A DNA stretch of 64,000 nucleotides from Roseateles toxinivorans (lineage in GTDB: Bacteria; Pseudomonadota; Gammaproteobacteria; Burkholderiales; Burkholderiaceae_C): assembly GCF_004362525.1 (NCBI RefSeq), contig NZ_SNXS01000003.1, forward strand, positions 186,001 to 250,000, given 5' to 3'. Below are positions 1 through 8,990 of the stretch, piece after piece. The stretch's first letter is position 1; every line of letters starts with the position of its first letter. Both the position numbers and the translations under genes were made by a program. The notes beneath the pieces were generated by a model that was not told the origin of the DNA, made no database searches, and saw nothing but the letters and a program-made list of their open reading frames with translations.

Positions 1-214
1 GTTGGCCGGTATCCGGGCTGGCGGAACGACCCGTGCATCCTTCCCAGCGGCCTTGGGGCCTCCAGTGGACTGTGCACACGAGCGGAAGGCTTTTATCAGG
101 CCTTCGTCCGCTTACCGTTGCGGGGACAGCTCAGGTTAGGTTGCAGCAGGCTTGCCGCGATCCATTCTGATTCCCGTTTAACTGCTCAGGCGCAATGCCT
201 GTGCGAGCACCAAC
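1..214 (-). ncRNA. Cobalamin (B12) riboswitch
   Basis: Read on the minus strand, this leader contains the cobalamin-riboswitch core GAGCTGTCCCCGCAACGGTA (about 115-137) followed by AGCG. Its other conserved blocks are an upstream GGGAAT segment, the GGGAAGG block and the closing AGCCCGGATACCGGCC near the left edge. The outermost GTTGG (5') and CCAAC (3') can pair as a P1-like stem, which sets both ends. It should sense adenosylcobalamin and control a leftward gene outside the window, commonly btuB, a cobalamin importer or a B12 biosynthesis gene. The controlled gene cannot be seen. Confidence 0.9.
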
Positions 215-221
215 AGCGCGC

Positions 222-248
222 ATTCTATGCGTTGTCGCATAAGCCGAA
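222..248 (-). promoter_or_regulatory. Putative sigma-70 promoter of the riboswitch transcript
   Basis: On the minus strand a -10-like TAGAAT (222-227) lies about 7 bases before the riboswitch 5' end. A weak -35-like TTCGGC (243-248) sits upstream at near-normal spacing. The position relative to the riboswitch is the main support. Confidence 0.4.
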
Positions 249-258
249 CTGACCGGCC

Positions 259-699
259 TCAAGGTTTGGTTGCGGGCGCGGCCTTGCGTTCCTTGCTCGG
301 CTTGGGTGTAGTGACCGTGAAACCCTCGGGCTTGGCCGGGGCCTTGGCCTTCTTGGCGGGTTTCTTTTCGGGTTCCTCGGCGGCCGCATTGCCTCGGCCA
401 TGGATGCCGGCGGCGCCCTGTGCCTGGCGAGCGTTCTCGGCCTCGCGCTGACGCCGGTCGCGCTCCAACTGCTTGGCCAGCTGCGCATCACGCTTGGCCG
501 TCTCTGCGGCCTGGCGGCGCTGCTCGGCATCCGGTTGATCTATCTTGGGCGTCAAGGCCTGGCCCCCATCGTCGCAGGGCTTCTGGCTCAGCTCGCGGCC
601 CTCGGGGCCGCAGCGATAGACCTTGGTGTTCTGGGCCAGCCCTGAGCCGGACAACACGATCAGCGTGCAGGCAACAAGCAGGGCGGGCAGGGTGTTCAT
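259..699 (-). CDS. DUF4124-like secreted protein
   Basis: This 146-residue protein has an N-terminal signal peptide (about residues 1-22, ending SGLAQ). A short DUF4124-like segment follows, with the pattern [17 protein letters not shown], where two Cys flank a small domain. Next comes a charged Gln/Glu/Arg-rich coiled-coil-like stretch (about 55-105) and a Lys/Ala/Pro-rich tail. DUF4124 proteins are periplasmic or envelope proteins of unknown function common in Beta- and Gammaproteobacteria. The start overlaps the pth stop by 4 bases (ATGA), so the two are translationally coupled. The function is not known. Confidence 0.7.
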   Translation of the reverse strand: MNTLPALLVACTLIVLSGSGLAQNTKVYRCGPEGRELSQKPCDDGGQALTPKIDQPDAEQRRQAAETAKRDAQLAKQLERDRRQREAENARQAQGAAGIHGRGNAAAEEPEKKPAKKAKAPAKPEGFTVTTPKPSKERKAAPATKP

Positions 700-1322
700 G
701 GCATGACGGGTGTTGGTGGCGGCTCGGGGCGGGGCGGCTTGGGGCGCGGCGGCTTGGCGTGTATCTTCATCAAGGCACGATCCATGTCACCGGCGATCAG
801 CAGGTCCAGCGCATCGGCGATCGATTTGTTGATGCAGTCGTGGATGGCCTCGCGCTCGGCCGCCGGCGGCTTGCGCAGCACATAGCTGGCGACTTCGGCC
901 TTGTCGCCGGGGTGGCCGATGCCCAGGCGCAGGCGCCAGAAGTTGGGCGAGCCCAGCTGGGCCTGCATGTCCTTCAGGCCGTTGTGGCCGCCGTTGCCGC
1001 CGCCCTGCTTGAACTTCATCTGGCCCGGCTCGATGTCCAGCTCGTCGTGCACGGCCAGTATCTCCTCGGGTGCGATCTTGAAGAAGCGCGCCAGCGGTGC
1101 CACCGCCTTGCCCGACAGGTTCATATAGGTCATCGGCTGCAGCAGCCAGATCGGGCCGGCGGGCAGATTGATGCGCGCAACGCGGCCGAAGTAGTTGCGC
1201 TCGGGCACGAGATGGCCGCCGAGCTTGCGCGCCACCTCGTCCACCCACCAGAAACCGGCGTTGTGGCGGGTGTCCTCGTATTCAGGGCCGGGGTTGCCCA
1301 GGCCAACAAAGAGTCGAATCAT
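696..1322 (-). CDS. pth: Peptidyl-tRNA hydrolase
   Basis: This 208-residue protein cleaves the ester bond of peptidyl-tRNAs released from stalled ribosomes, recycling tRNA in the cytoplasm. Family motifs are in order: [17 protein letters not shown] at the N-terminus with the catalytic His, then [10 protein letters not shown], then the HDELD loop with catalytic Asp, then [12 protein letters not shown] and [10 protein letters not shown]. The C-terminus carries an unusual Pro/Lys/Arg-rich tail ([15 protein letters not shown]) beyond the usual roughly 195 residues. The ATG at 1322 directly precedes [11 protein letters not shown], the conserved start. The gene lies in the rplY-pth neighbourhood, separated from rplY by an opposite-strand peptidase gene. 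Confidence 0.96.
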   Translation of the reverse strand: MIRLFVGLGNPGPEYEDTRHNAGFWWVDEVARKLGGHLVPERNYFGRVARINLPAGPIWLLQPMTYMNLSGKAVAPLARFFKIAPEEILAVHDELDIEPGQMKFKQGGGNGGHNGLKDMQAQLGSPNFWRLRLGIGHPGDKAEVASYVLRKPPAAEREAIHDCINKSIADALDLLIAGDMDRALMKIHAKPPRPKPPRPEPPPTPVMP

Positions 1323-1391
1323 GGGGCGATTATCGGCGCTGCTGCGGGTTCCCCGTATGGGCGCCCGGCGTGCCGGCGCTAGTATGGATTG

Positions 1392-2777
1392 ATGAGTAAA
1401 CACGCTGCCCTGATCGAAAGCCTGGACTTCGCCGGCCTGCAAGCGGCGCTGGCCCGGCGCATTGCCTACCGCACCGAGAGCCAGCTGCCCGAGTCGGCGC
1501 CGGAGCTGCGTCGCTATCTCACCGAGGAGATGGCGCCCAGCTTCGCCGCCCTGGGTTTCCAGACCGAGATCTGGGAGAACCCGGTGGCCGGCGGCCCGCC
1601 CTTCATGTTCGCCAGCCGGCATGAGGATGCGGCGCTGCCGACGGTGCTGATGTATGGCCACGGCGACGTCGTGCCCGGCGACGAGGCCCGCTGGCGCAAG
1701 GCCGCCTCGCCCTGGACGCTGGAGGTCAAGGACGGCCGCTGGTATGGCCGCGGCAGCGCCGACAACAAGGGCCAGCACAGCATCAATCTGGCCGCCATTG
1801 GCCATCTGCTCAAGCATCAGGGCCGCCTGGGCTTCAACGTCAAATGGCTGCTGGAGATGGGCGAGGAGGTCGGCTCGCCGGGTCTGCAGCAGATCTGCGA
1901 GCAGCGCAAGCCGGCGCTGGCGGCCGATGTCTTCATCGCCTCCGATGGCCCCCGCCTGCGCACCGAGGCGCCGACCCTGTTTCTCGGTTCGCGCGGGGTG
2001 ATGAATTTCAAGCTGGAGCTGATCGCCCGTGAGGGCGCCCATCACTCGGGCAACTGGGGCGGCCTGCTGGCCAATCCGGGCGTGATTCTCGCCAGCGCGA
2101 TTGCCAGCATCGTCGACGCCCATGGCGTGATCCAGGTCGAAGGCCTGCGCCCGCCGCCTCTTCCCGACTCGGTGCGCAAGGCGCTGAGCACGGTGCAGCC
2201 CGGCGAGCCCGGCGGGCCGGTGATTGACACGCAATGGGGCGAGCCGGGCCTGAGTCCGGCCGAGCGGGTGTTCGGCTGGAACTCGGTCGAGGTGCTGGCC
2301 TTCCGCGCCGGCAATCCGGACCGGCCGGTCAATGCGATACCGCCGCGTGCCGTGGCCTTCATGCAGATACGTTTCGTCGTCGGCAGGGACCCGCAGGGCT
2401 TCATCCCGGCCTTGCGCGCGCATCTGGATGCCAAGGGCTTCGGCCAGATTGAACTGTCGCAGGAGGGCTCCGAGATCATGCTGGCCACGCGGACCGATCC
2501 CGACAGCGCCTGGGTGCGCTTTGCCGTGCGCTCGCTGACCGAGACCACGGGCCAGGCGCCGGTGCTGCTGCCCAATCTGGGCGGCTCGCTGCCCAATGAC
2601 TGCTTTGCCGGCACCCTGGGCCTGCCGACGATCTGGGTGCCCCATTCGGCGCCGACCTGCTCGCAACATGCGCCCGACGAGCATCTGCCCGCCTACTCCG
2701 GCGAGCAGGGCCTGGCCATCATGGTGGGCCTGCTGGCCGATCTGGGCGAGGGCTGGCCGGCAGGAACCAGGGCCTAG
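1392..2777 (+). CDS. M20-family metallopeptidase (dipeptidase)
   Basis: This 461-residue cytosolic zinc peptidase belongs to the M20/ArgE/DapE family. Metal and catalytic motifs are visible: YGHGDVVPG (metal His plus Asp), [10 protein letters not shown] (bridging Asp) and MGEEVGSPG (catalytic Glu pair). An insert dimerisation domain occupies the middle, and a C-terminal [15 protein letters not shown] carries the last metal His. Family members hydrolyse dipeptides or N-acyl amino acids, and the substrate cannot be told from sequence. A TTG codon immediately precedes the ATG at 1392, which is the better start. The gene stands alone, divergent from pth and convergent with rplY across a shared terminator. 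Confidence 0.9.
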   Translation: MSKHAALIESLDFAGLQAALARRIAYRTESQLPESAPELRRYLTEEMAPSFAALGFQTEIWENPVAGGPPFMFASRHEDAALPTVLMYGHGDVVPGDEARWRKAASPWTLEVKDGRWYGRGSADNKGQHSINLAAIGHLLKHQGRLGFNVKWLLEMGEEVGSPGLQQICEQRKPALAADVFIASDGPRLRTEAPTLFLGSRGVMNFKLELIAREGAHHSGNWGGLLANPGVILASAIASIVDAHGVIQVEGLRPPPLPDSVRKALSTVQPGEPGGPVIDTQWGEPGLSPAERVFGWNSVEVLAFRAGNPDRPVNAIPPRAVAFMQIRFVVGRDPQGFIPALRAHLDAKGFGQIELSQEGSEIMLATRTDPDSAWVRFAVRSLTETTGQAPVLLPNLGGSLPNDCFAGTLGLPTIWVPHSAPTCSQHAPDEHLPAYSGEQGLAIMVGLLADLGEGWPAGTRA

Positions 2778-2790
2778 GCCCGGAAACGAA

Positions 2791-2814
2791 AAAGCCCCAC
2801 CGAGGTGGGGCTTT
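2791..2814. terminator. Bidirectional intrinsic terminator
   Basis: AAAGCCCCACC and GGTGGGGCTTT form a perfect 11-bp inverted repeat. It has A-rich and T-rich flanks and lies between the convergent M20 peptidase and rplY, so it can terminate both. Confidence 0.85.
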
Positions 2815-2852
2815 AAGCAGTTCCAGTCCCGTCGAACTGGAACGCTTCGGTA

Positions 2853-3473
2853 TTACTTCTTGCCCTTGCCCTTGGCAGGAGCTGGTGCCGGAGCGGCAGC
2901 CACGATCACTTCTTCCTCGACCTTGGCGGTCACGGAGACGATCACCGGGTTGGGCTTGCCGTGGGTCACGACCTTGGTGCCGGCGGGCAGCTGGATGTCG
3001 TTGACGTGCAGGGTCGTACCCTTGGTCAGTTGACCCAGGTCCACGGTCAGGAACTCGGGCAGTTCCTTGGCCAGGCAGGTGATCAGCAGTTCGGTGACGA
3101 CGTGGTTGACCAGGCAGTTCTCGGTCTTGACGGCCGGCGAGGTCTCTTCGTTGATGAAGTGCAGCGGGATCTTCTTGGTGATCTTGGTCGTCGCGTCGAC
3201 GCGCTGGAAGTCCACGTGCAGGATCAGCTGGCGGTACGGGTGCATCTGGAAGTCGCGCAGCAGCACTTGTTCCGTCTTGCCGGCCAGTTCCATTTCCAGG
3301 ATGGTGCTGTGGAAGGCTTCCTTCTTGATGGCGTGGTACAGCGCGTTGTGATCGAGTTCGATCATCGCGGGCTCGCCGGCACCAAAAACGATACCAGGCA
3401 CCTTGCCTGCGATGCGCAGGCGGCGGCTCGCTCCGGTCCCCTGCAATGTGCGCTCAAAAGCGGCAAATTTCAT
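2853..3473 (-). CDS. rplY: 50S ribosomal protein L25 (general stress protein Ctc form)
   Basis: This 206-residue long-form L25/Ctc binds 5S rRNA in the 50S subunit. The N-terminal domain (about 1-90) carries the L25 signature ([31 protein letters not shown]). The C-terminal TL5-like beta domain (about 95-185) ends in an Ala/Pro/Lys tail. Twelve bases (TTG-type codons) upstream could extend the frame to 3485. The ATG at 3473 ([11 protein letters not shown]) matches the family start. It follows prs on the same strand, the conserved prs-rplY-pth order, with a hairpin between the two genes. Confidence 0.96.
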   Translation of the reverse strand: MKFAAFERTLQGTGASRRLRIAGKVPGIVFGAGEPAMIELDHNALYHAIKKEAFHSTILEMELAGKTEQVLLRDFQMHPYRQLILHVDFQRVDATTKITKKIPLHFINEETSPAVKTENCLVNHVVTELLITCLAKELPEFLTVDLGQLTKGTTLHVNDIQLPAGTKVVTHGKPNPVIVSVTAKVEEEVIVAAAPAPAPAKGKGKK

Positions 3474-3518
3474 GATTGACTCCAAGTATGGAAGGGCGCC
3501 CGCGACCAGGTCGCCCAG

Positions 3519-3538
3519 AAAAAACGGCCTTGCGGCCG
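3519..3538 (-). terminator. Intrinsic terminator between prs and rplY
   Basis: On the minus strand CGGCC-GCAA-GGCCG is followed directly by TTTTTT, a canonical GNRA-loop terminator after prs. A second inverted repeat, ACCGCCC/GGGCGGT, lies just upstream in the transcript. rplY probably receives partial read-through or its own promoter in the 95-bp gap. Confidence 0.8.
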
Positions 3539-3579
3539 CGGCTTTATCAACCGCCCCACTTGCGCAGGGCGGTCAAGAA

Positions 3580-4542
3580 TCAGAAATTGTTGTTCTGGTC
3601 AGAGAACAGCGAGGTCACCGACTCGCCATCGGAAATACGGCGAATCGTCTCGGCAAACAGGAAGGCCACCGACAGCTGGCGGATCTTGCCGCAGGCCTTG
3701 GCCGCATCATTCAGCGGAATGGTGTTGCTGATCACCACCTCGTCCAGCTGCGAACCCTGGATGCGCTCGATCGCCGGACCCGACAAGATGGGGTGGGTGC
3801 AATAGGCAAACACGCTCTTGGCGCCACGGTCCTTCAGCACCTCGGCGGCCTTCACCAGGGTGCCGGCTGTGTCGATCATGTCGTCCATGATCACGCAGTT
3901 GCGGCCGTCGATCTCGCCGATCACGTGCATCACTTCGGACACATTGGCGGCCGGACGGCGCTTGTCGATGATGGCCAGGTCGCAGCCCAGCTGCTTGGCA
4001 AGGGCCCGGGCGCGGACCACGCCGCCGACGTCGGGGCTCACCACCACCAGGTCCTGGTAGTTGCGGCTCTTCAGGTCGGACAGCAGCACCGGCGAGGCGT
4101 AGATATTGTCGACGGGAATGTCGAAGAAGCCCTGGATCTGGTCGGCATGGAGGTCCATCGTCAGCACGCGTTCGACGCCGACGGTTTCCAGCAGGTTGGC
4201 GACCACCTTGGCCGAGATCGGCACGCGCGTCGAGCGCGGGCGGCGGTCCTGGCGGGCATAGCCGTAGTAGGGGATCACGGCGGTGATGCGGCGAGCGCTG
4301 GCGCGCTTCAGGGCATCGACCATGATCAGCAGTTCCATCAGGTTTTCGTTGGTCGGCGCGCAGGTCGGCTGGATCACGAAGACATCGCGAGCCCGCACGT
4401 TTTGCTGGATCTCGACGGTGACTTCACCATCGGAGAAACGGCCGACCACGGCCTTGCCGAGTTCCACACCGAGGTGGGTGGCAATTTCCTGGGAGAGAAC
4501 TGGATTGGCGTTCCCGGTGAACAGAACGGTGTTGAACAGCAC
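3580..4542 (-). CDS. prs: Ribose-phosphate pyrophosphokinase (PRPP synthetase)
   Basis: This 320-residue enzyme transfers pyrophosphate from ATP to ribose 5-phosphate, making PRPP for nucleotide, His and Trp synthesis. Visible motifs are FSDGEV, the flexible loop [25 protein letters not shown] split over residues about 100-120, the PRPP-binding region [12 protein letters not shown], and the PRPP loop DDMIDTAGT. The length matches class I bacterial enzymes. It sits directly downstream of tRNA-Gln, a common betaproteobacterial order (ispE, tRNA-Gln, prs, rplY). Confidence 0.97.
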   Translation of the reverse strand: MLFNTVLFTGNANPVLSQEIATHLGVELGKAVVGRFSDGEVTVEIQQNVRARDVFVIQPTCAPTNENLMELLIMVDALKRASARRITAVIPYYGYARQDRRPRSTRVPISAKVVANLLETVGVERVLTMDLHADQIQGFFDIPVDNIYASPVLLSDLKSRNYQDLVVVSPDVGGVVRARALAKQLGCDLAIIDKRRPAANVSEVMHVIGEIDGRNCVIMDDMIDTAGTLVKAAEVLKDRGAKSVFAYCTHPILSGPAIERIQGSQLDEVVISNTIPLNDAAKACGKIRQLSVAFLFAETIRRISDGESVTSLFSDQNNNF

Positions 4543-4620
4543 GCGCCCTCCGGCTTTAGGCTAAGGGCCGCTGGCTTCACATGGCGTGAAACCGACTGGG
4601 CCGGGATCAGAGAAAAAATT

Positions 4621-4697
4621 TGGCAGGGGCGGAAGGATTCGAACCTGCGCATGTCGGAATCAAAATCCGATGCCTTAACCAGCTTGGCGACGCCCCT
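4621..4697 (-). tRNA. tRNA-Gln (TTG)
   Basis: The sequence folds as a full cloverleaf on the minus strand. The 7-bp acceptor AGGGGCG/CGCCCCT is followed by discriminator G and encoded CCA, with U8 in place. The anticodon stem TCGGA/TCCGA encloses the loop TTTTGAT with anticodon TTG. The T-arm contains GGTTCGAATCC. It lies between ispE and prs. Confidence 0.96.
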
Positions 4698-4733
4698 ACA
4701 CTGGAATTCCGCTGTTGCGAAACCCCGTAACTT

Positions 4734-5648
4734 TCAGTCTGCAGCCCAACCGACCAGCGGGTGAAGCTCCAGACTTTGGCACATCCGGCCCGCCCATCCT
4801 GGAGGAAGTTCCTCCGGCATTTTAGGCGATTCAGACATGCCCTGAATCCTATCAATTCCAGCACCCACTCTGGCAAACACTGCACTGCCCGAGCCCGTCA
4901 TTCGGCTATTGCCAAACCGGGCCTTCAGCAGTTCCAGCGCTTGAGCCACCTCAACACATCGACTCTCTGCCGGCGGCTGAAGGTCGTTGTGACCAAAGCC
5001 TTCGGCGATCATCTCCGCGGTGATTTTCTTCAACTGGTTCGAAGAAGTGTCTGCAGGAAAGCCCGCTACTATAACAGCAGGTGTGTCACGTGCCAAGAGG
5101 GGACTAGAAAAAATTTGAGCAGTGGGCAGCGAGGCCTGGGGTTTGAGCACTGCGAACCGCTGCGGGGGCAGTTGCAGGGGCGTGAGGATTTCGCCAATGC
5201 CTTCGACGAAAGCGGGTCGGCCGCCGAGAAAAAAAGGCACGTCGGCGCCGAGGCTCAGGCCTATGGGCAGCAAGCGCGACAGCGGCCAGTGCAGACCCCA
5301 CAGGCGGTTCAGCGCCAACAGCGTGCTGGCCGCATCGGACGAGCCTCCGCCCATGCCGGCCCCAGAGGGCACCTGCTTGGCAATGTGGATGTCGGCGCCG
5401 AAGCTGCAGCCGCTGGCCGCTTGCAAGGCATGTGCGGCGCGCAGGCACAGATCGTCGGCAGGCAGGGCCTCGGTCAGGTCGTGGCGGGCCAAGCGGCCAT
5501 CGCCACGGCGCTCAAAGTGCAGGGTGTCGCACCAGTCGATCAGCACGAACACCGATTGCAGCAGGTGGTAGCCGTCGGCACGGCGGCCGATGACGTGCAG
5601 GAACAGATTCAGCTTGGCCGGCGCGGCCACGTCATAGAGGGCCAGCAT
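4734..5648 (-). CDS. ispE: 4-diphosphocytidyl-2-C-methyl-D-erythritol kinase
   Basis: This 304-residue GHMP kinase phosphorylates CDP-methylerythritol in the MEP isoprenoid pathway. Motifs are the N-terminal substrate segment APAKLNLFLHVIGRRADGYH, the GHMP ATP loop PSGAGMGGGSSDAA (about residues 92-105) and a C-terminal GSGSAVFA motif. The protein is about 15-20 residues longer than E. coli IspE at its C-terminus. The ATG at 5648 overlaps the lolB stop (ATGA-type coupling), the usual lolB-ispE order. Confidence 0.95.
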   Translation of the reverse strand: MLALYDVAAPAKLNLFLHVIGRRADGYHLLQSVFVLIDWCDTLHFERRGDGRLARHDLTEALPADDLCLRAAHALQAASGCSFGADIHIAKQVPSGAGMGGGSSDAASTLLALNRLWGLHWPLSRLLPIGLSLGADVPFFLGGRPAFVEGIGEILTPLQLPPQRFAVLKPQASLPTAQIFSSPLLARDTPAVIVAGFPADTSSNQLKKITAEMIAEGFGHNDLQPPAESRCVEVAQALELLKARFGNSRMTGSGSAVFARVGAGIDRIQGMSESPKMPEELPPGWAGRMCQSLELHPLVGWAAD

Positions 5649-6196
5649 CAACGGGCTTCCGGTGGATCCAGTCGCGCCCGCAACTGCACCTCGGTCGGCT
5701 CCTTGCGATGGGCATTGATCAGGCCCTCGTCATGGCGTTCGAGGTCCACCGTCCAGCCCAGTTGCCGGAAGCCCGGCTTGCCGTCCAGTCGCGGGCGGCT
5801 GACAGCGCCCGCCCAGGGCCGGCCCTTGAGCCAGTCGAACAGGGCGGCAACCGGTACCGACTCTCCAAGCAGGTCGCGGGTAAGGGCATCTAGGTCCGCA
5901 TAGCGTGTCTCGGTGTCCGAGCGCTGCAGCAGCGCCTGTCCAGGCTGCCAGCTGGCCCGCGCGGCGAGCGTGCCCAGTGGCGTGCTCAGCTCCAGCTGGC
6001 CGGCCTCCGGTGTGCCCTGCAGCTCGAATGCAGCGGCGCCGCCCTGGGCGGTGCCCGCGCTGTTGTGCGCCACCTGCACCGACAGCCGGCCGCTCAGGCG
6101 ATCGCCGGCAAAGGCGGCGGGCTTGGGCGCAGTGGCGCAGCCCCAGAGCGAGGTGCAGAGCAGCAGCAGACTCAGTGGCCGGGTGAGCGAGGTCAT
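5648..6196 (-). CDS. lolB: Outer-membrane lipoprotein insertion protein LolB
   Basis: This 182-residue lipoprotein receives lipoproteins from LolA in the periplasm and inserts them into the outer membrane. It has a lipoprotein signal with lipobox ending LWGC (about residue 20). LolB-like segments follow: FAGDRLSGRLSVQV, then GTLAARASW, the LLGESVPVAALFDWLKGRP region typical of LolB, and a terminal DLERHDEG strand. Homology is judged from these segments and from its fixed position upstream of ispE. It follows the TPR gene by 2 bases and is likely cotranscribed with it. Confidence 0.85.
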   Translation of the reverse strand: MTSLTRPLSLLLLCTSLWGCATAPKPAAFAGDRLSGRLSVQVAHNSAGTAQGGAAAFELQGTPEAGQLELSTPLGTLAARASWQPGQALLQRSDTETRYADLDALTRDLLGESVPVAALFDWLKGRPWAGAVSRPRLDGKPGFRQLGWTVDLERHDEGLINAHRKEPTEVQLRARLDPPEAR

Positions 6197-6198
6197 GC

Positions 6199-7995
6199 TC
6201 ACAGCGACACACGCAGGCGCGCCAGCGTCTCTTTGAGCACCTCGTTCGTGCGGTCGCGGCCGGCGCCCTCGCGCCAGACGCGCTTGGCCTCTTCCTGCTT
6301 GCCCATCACCCACAGCACCTCGCCCAGGTGGGCGGCGATCTCGGTGTCGGGTCTTGACTTGTAGGCCTGCTGGAGCAGACGCAGCGCTTCATCCTTCTGG
6401 CCCATCCGGTACTCGACCCAGCCCAGGCTGTCGAGCAGGAAGGGTTCGTTGGGCGCCAGCTCCAGCGCCTTCTGTATCAGGCGCTTGGCTTCGTCCAGGC
6501 GCGTGTTGCGCTCGGCCAGCGAGTAGCCCAGCGCGTTGTAGGCATGGTGGTAATCGGGCTTGAGCGCGATGACCTTGCGCAGCAGGCGCTCCATCTCGTC
6601 CATGCGGTCGAGCTTCTCGGCCAGCATCGATTGCTCGTAGAGCAGGTTGGCGTCGTTCTCGAAGCGCTTGTTCGCCGCCCCCAGCACCTCGTAGGCCGCT
6701 CGCCACTGCTTGGCGTCGCGCAGCAGCTGTGCCTCGGCGGTGAGCTTGGATTTGATGTCGTCGTCGTTCTGCTCGGGCAGGCTCTGCAGCAGCTTGCGGC
6801 CCTGCTCCAGCTTTCCCTGACGCGCCAGCACCGAGGCCCGGCGGTATTGCACCTGCAGCAGCTCCTTGGTGTCGCCGACCTTGGCCAGCCAGGCCTCGGC
6901 GGCCTTCAGGTCACCCTTTTGCTCCGCCACCTGGGCCAGCAGCAGATAGGCCTGCTGGCGTGCCTCGGGACCGGCCTCGGGATTGGTCTTGCCGTCCCGG
7001 GTAGCGGCCTCGGCGCGTTCGAGGTAGGCGTTGAGGGCGGTTTCGGCCTCCTTGGGGTGACGCAGGTCCAGCTGCAAGGCACCAAGGCTCATCCAGGCGC
7101 CCAGCATGTCGGGGTCTGATTGGGTCACCGCGCTCAGTTCGCGTATCGCGTCGCCATGCCGCTGCGCCCGCGCCAGCGCGCGGCCATAGGCCAGCCGAAC
7201 GAAGTCGCTGGCCGGCTTGGCTTTCAGGTGTGCCTGCACCAGCGCCTCGGCCTCGGGTTCGCTGGACAGCATCTCCAGCGCAACCAGCGCCGGCCCCTCG
7301 GCACCTGGCTCCTGGCTTGACGCGGCCTTGAGCAGGCCCAGCGCGGCCGTGGCCTCGCCGGCCACCAGGTTCAGCCGGGCCAGGCTGACATGGGCGGCCG
7401 TCGAGGTTTCGGGCTGGAGCAGATAGGGCTGTAGCACCGGTTCGAGAGCCGACAGCACACGCTTTGGCTCTGGCAGGCGCTGCAGCAGGCGCGGCAGCGC
7501 GGCAATCGCGCCGGCGCGCTGGTCGGGGGCGGTGAGCTTGAGCAGCGCGCCCAGCGGCTCGCTGAGCTCGGGCAGCCGATTCAGGCCCAGCAGCAGTTGC
7601 ACCGTGGTCTGCAGCGCCTCGGTGGATTCGGGCGCGATCTGGCGCCAGGCCCGGGCCGCGATCAGGGCCTGATCACCGGCGCGTGCCTGCAGTGCGATGC
7701 CGATGACGCGGCGGAACAGCGCCTCGTCTCCGGTGCGCCGGGCGGCGTCCAGCAAGACCTGGAAGGCATTGCCGGGCTCGCCCGCGCGCAGCTCCATTTC
7801 GCCGATCAGCAGCTGATAGAACAGCGGTGCGTCCAGTTCCGAGTTGTAGATCGGCGCTGCCGCGGCCGGCGTTTCGGCCGCGGGCTGCTCCTGGGCATGG
7901 CTGCTGGCAGCGGCAAGTGCCGAGCACATCACGGCGACGGTCAACCCTTGGGACAGCAAACGGGCAAGGGTTGTACGGCGAAGAAAGTCGGGCAT
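6199..7995 (-). CDS. Large secreted TPR-repeat protein
   Basis: This 598-residue protein has an N-terminal signal peptide (about 1-35, ending SSHAQ) and tandem tetratricopeptide repeats through most of its length. Clear examples are [26 protein letters not shown] and the following repeat near residues 480-550. Such proteins upstream of lolB-ispE are conserved in Burkholderiales and are thought to scaffold envelope assembly, but no direct function is known. A Pro/Ala-rich linker (about 36-48) separates the signal from the repeats. It is divergent from mutM with a 58-bp gap and heads the lolB-ispE unit. Confidence 0.8.
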   Translation of the reverse strand: MPDFLRRTTLARLLSQGLTVAVMCSALAAASSHAQEQPAAETPAAAAPIYNSELDAPLFYQLLIGEMELRAGEPGNAFQVLLDAARRTGDEALFRRVIGIALQARAGDQALIAARAWRQIAPESTEALQTTVQLLLGLNRLPELSEPLGALLKLTAPDQRAGAIAALPRLLQRLPEPKRVLSALEPVLQPYLLQPETSTAAHVSLARLNLVAGEATAALGLLKAASSQEPGAEGPALVALEMLSSEPEAEALVQAHLKAKPASDFVRLAYGRALARAQRHGDAIRELSAVTQSDPDMLGAWMSLGALQLDLRHPKEAETALNAYLERAEAATRDGKTNPEAGPEARQQAYLLLAQVAEQKGDLKAAEAWLAKVGDTKELLQVQYRRASVLARQGKLEQGRKLLQSLPEQNDDDIKSKLTAEAQLLRDAKQWRAAYEVLGAANKRFENDANLLYEQSMLAEKLDRMDEMERLLRKVIALKPDYHHAYNALGYSLAERNTRLDEAKRLIQKALELAPNEPFLLDSLGWVEYRMGQKDEALRLLQQAYKSRPDTEIAAHLGEVLWVMGKQEEAKRVWREGAGRDRTNEVLKETLARLRVSL

Positions 7996-8053
7996 GCATG
8001 CTCCTGAGCGAATGGCTCATTCTAGGAGTTGGCCATCACGGGATAATTCCGCC

Positions 8054-8869
8054 ATGCCCGAACTCCCCGAAGTTGAAGTCACCCGCCGCAGCTTTGCCCA
8101 GCGCATCGCTGGCGCGCGCGTCACCGCCGTCCGGCTGGGCAAGCCGCTGCGCTGGCCTATGGGCCGCTCACCTTGCGATCTGGTCGGGTTGACGGTGGGT
8201 GAGGTGACGCGCCGGGGCAAATACCTGTGGCTGCCCTTGGCGCCCGGCGGCCTGCTCTTGCACCTGGGCATGTCCGGCTCGCTGGCCTTTGGTGATGGCA
8301 TGGGGGCACCCGCTGCGCATGATCACTTCGATCTGGTGACGACCCAGGGCACCCTCAGATTGACCGACCCCAGGCGATTTGGCGCGGTGGTCTGGTCCGC
8401 AGGGCTGGACCAGGAGCCGGCTGTCAAGCTGTTATCTAAGCTTGGTTTCGAGCCTTTTGACCCGCTTTTTGGCGGTGCCTACCTGTATTCGGCGTTGCGC
8501 GGCCGCCGTGTTGCCATCAAGCAGGCGCTGCTGGCGGGGGATATCGTCGTTGGCGCCGGCAATATCTACGCTTGCGAGGCCCTGTTCATGGCCGGCATCG
8601 ATCCGCGCCTGGCGGCACACAAGCTCAGCAAGCCGCGCAGCGAGCGTCTGGCCAGGGCGGTGCGTCAGGTGCTGGGCGAGGCACTGGCGGCCGGCGGCAC
8701 GACCCTGCGCGACTTCAAGGACTCGCACGGCGTGGCCGGCAGCTTCCAGATGCAGGCCCAGGTCTACGGCCGGGAGGGTGAGCCCTGCAGTCATTGCGGC
8801 ACCGCCATACGGCGTATTGTTCAGGCCCAGCGATCTACGTACTTTTGCCCAAAATGCCAGATTCGCTGA
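8054..8869 (+). CDS. mutM: Formamidopyrimidine-DNA glycosylase (Fpg)
   Basis: This 271-residue base-excision repair enzyme removes 8-oxoguanine and FapyG and nicks the abasic site by beta/delta elimination. The mature N-terminus PELPEVE supplies the catalytic Pro and Glu, so the ATG at 8054 must be the start. The H2TH region ([11 protein letters not shown]) and the C-terminal zinc finger CSHCG...YFCPKCQ are intact. It is separated from mutY, the other 8-oxoG repair gene, by a dynamin-like gene. Confidence 0.97.
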   Translation: MPELPEVEVTRRSFAQRIAGARVTAVRLGKPLRWPMGRSPCDLVGLTVGEVTRRGKYLWLPLAPGGLLLHLGMSGSLAFGDGMGAPAAHDHFDLVTTQGTLRLTDPRRFGAVVWSAGLDQEPAVKLLSKLGFEPFDPLFGGAYLYSALRGRRVAIKQALLAGDIVVGAGNIYACEALFMAGIDPRLAAHKLSKPRSERLARAVRQVLGEALAAGGTTLRDFKDSHGVAGSFQMQAQVYGREGEPCSHCGTAIRRIVQAQRSTYFCPKCQIR

Positions 8870-8990
8870 TTTAACACCCCTGTCGAACCTCAAACACGCC
8901 GCCGTGGCCCCGCACAAACCCGCTGATTGGTCTATCCCTAAGGTGAACCCCGCACAGAATCGTCATGGGATTGCGCTAGCATGCGCGCAC

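Noticed and set aside
1323-2684. Long minus-strand open frame extending pth upstream to about 660 residues
   Set aside because: It is antisense to the well-supported M20 peptidase, and pth has a conserved start at 1322. High GC makes long shadow frames common here.
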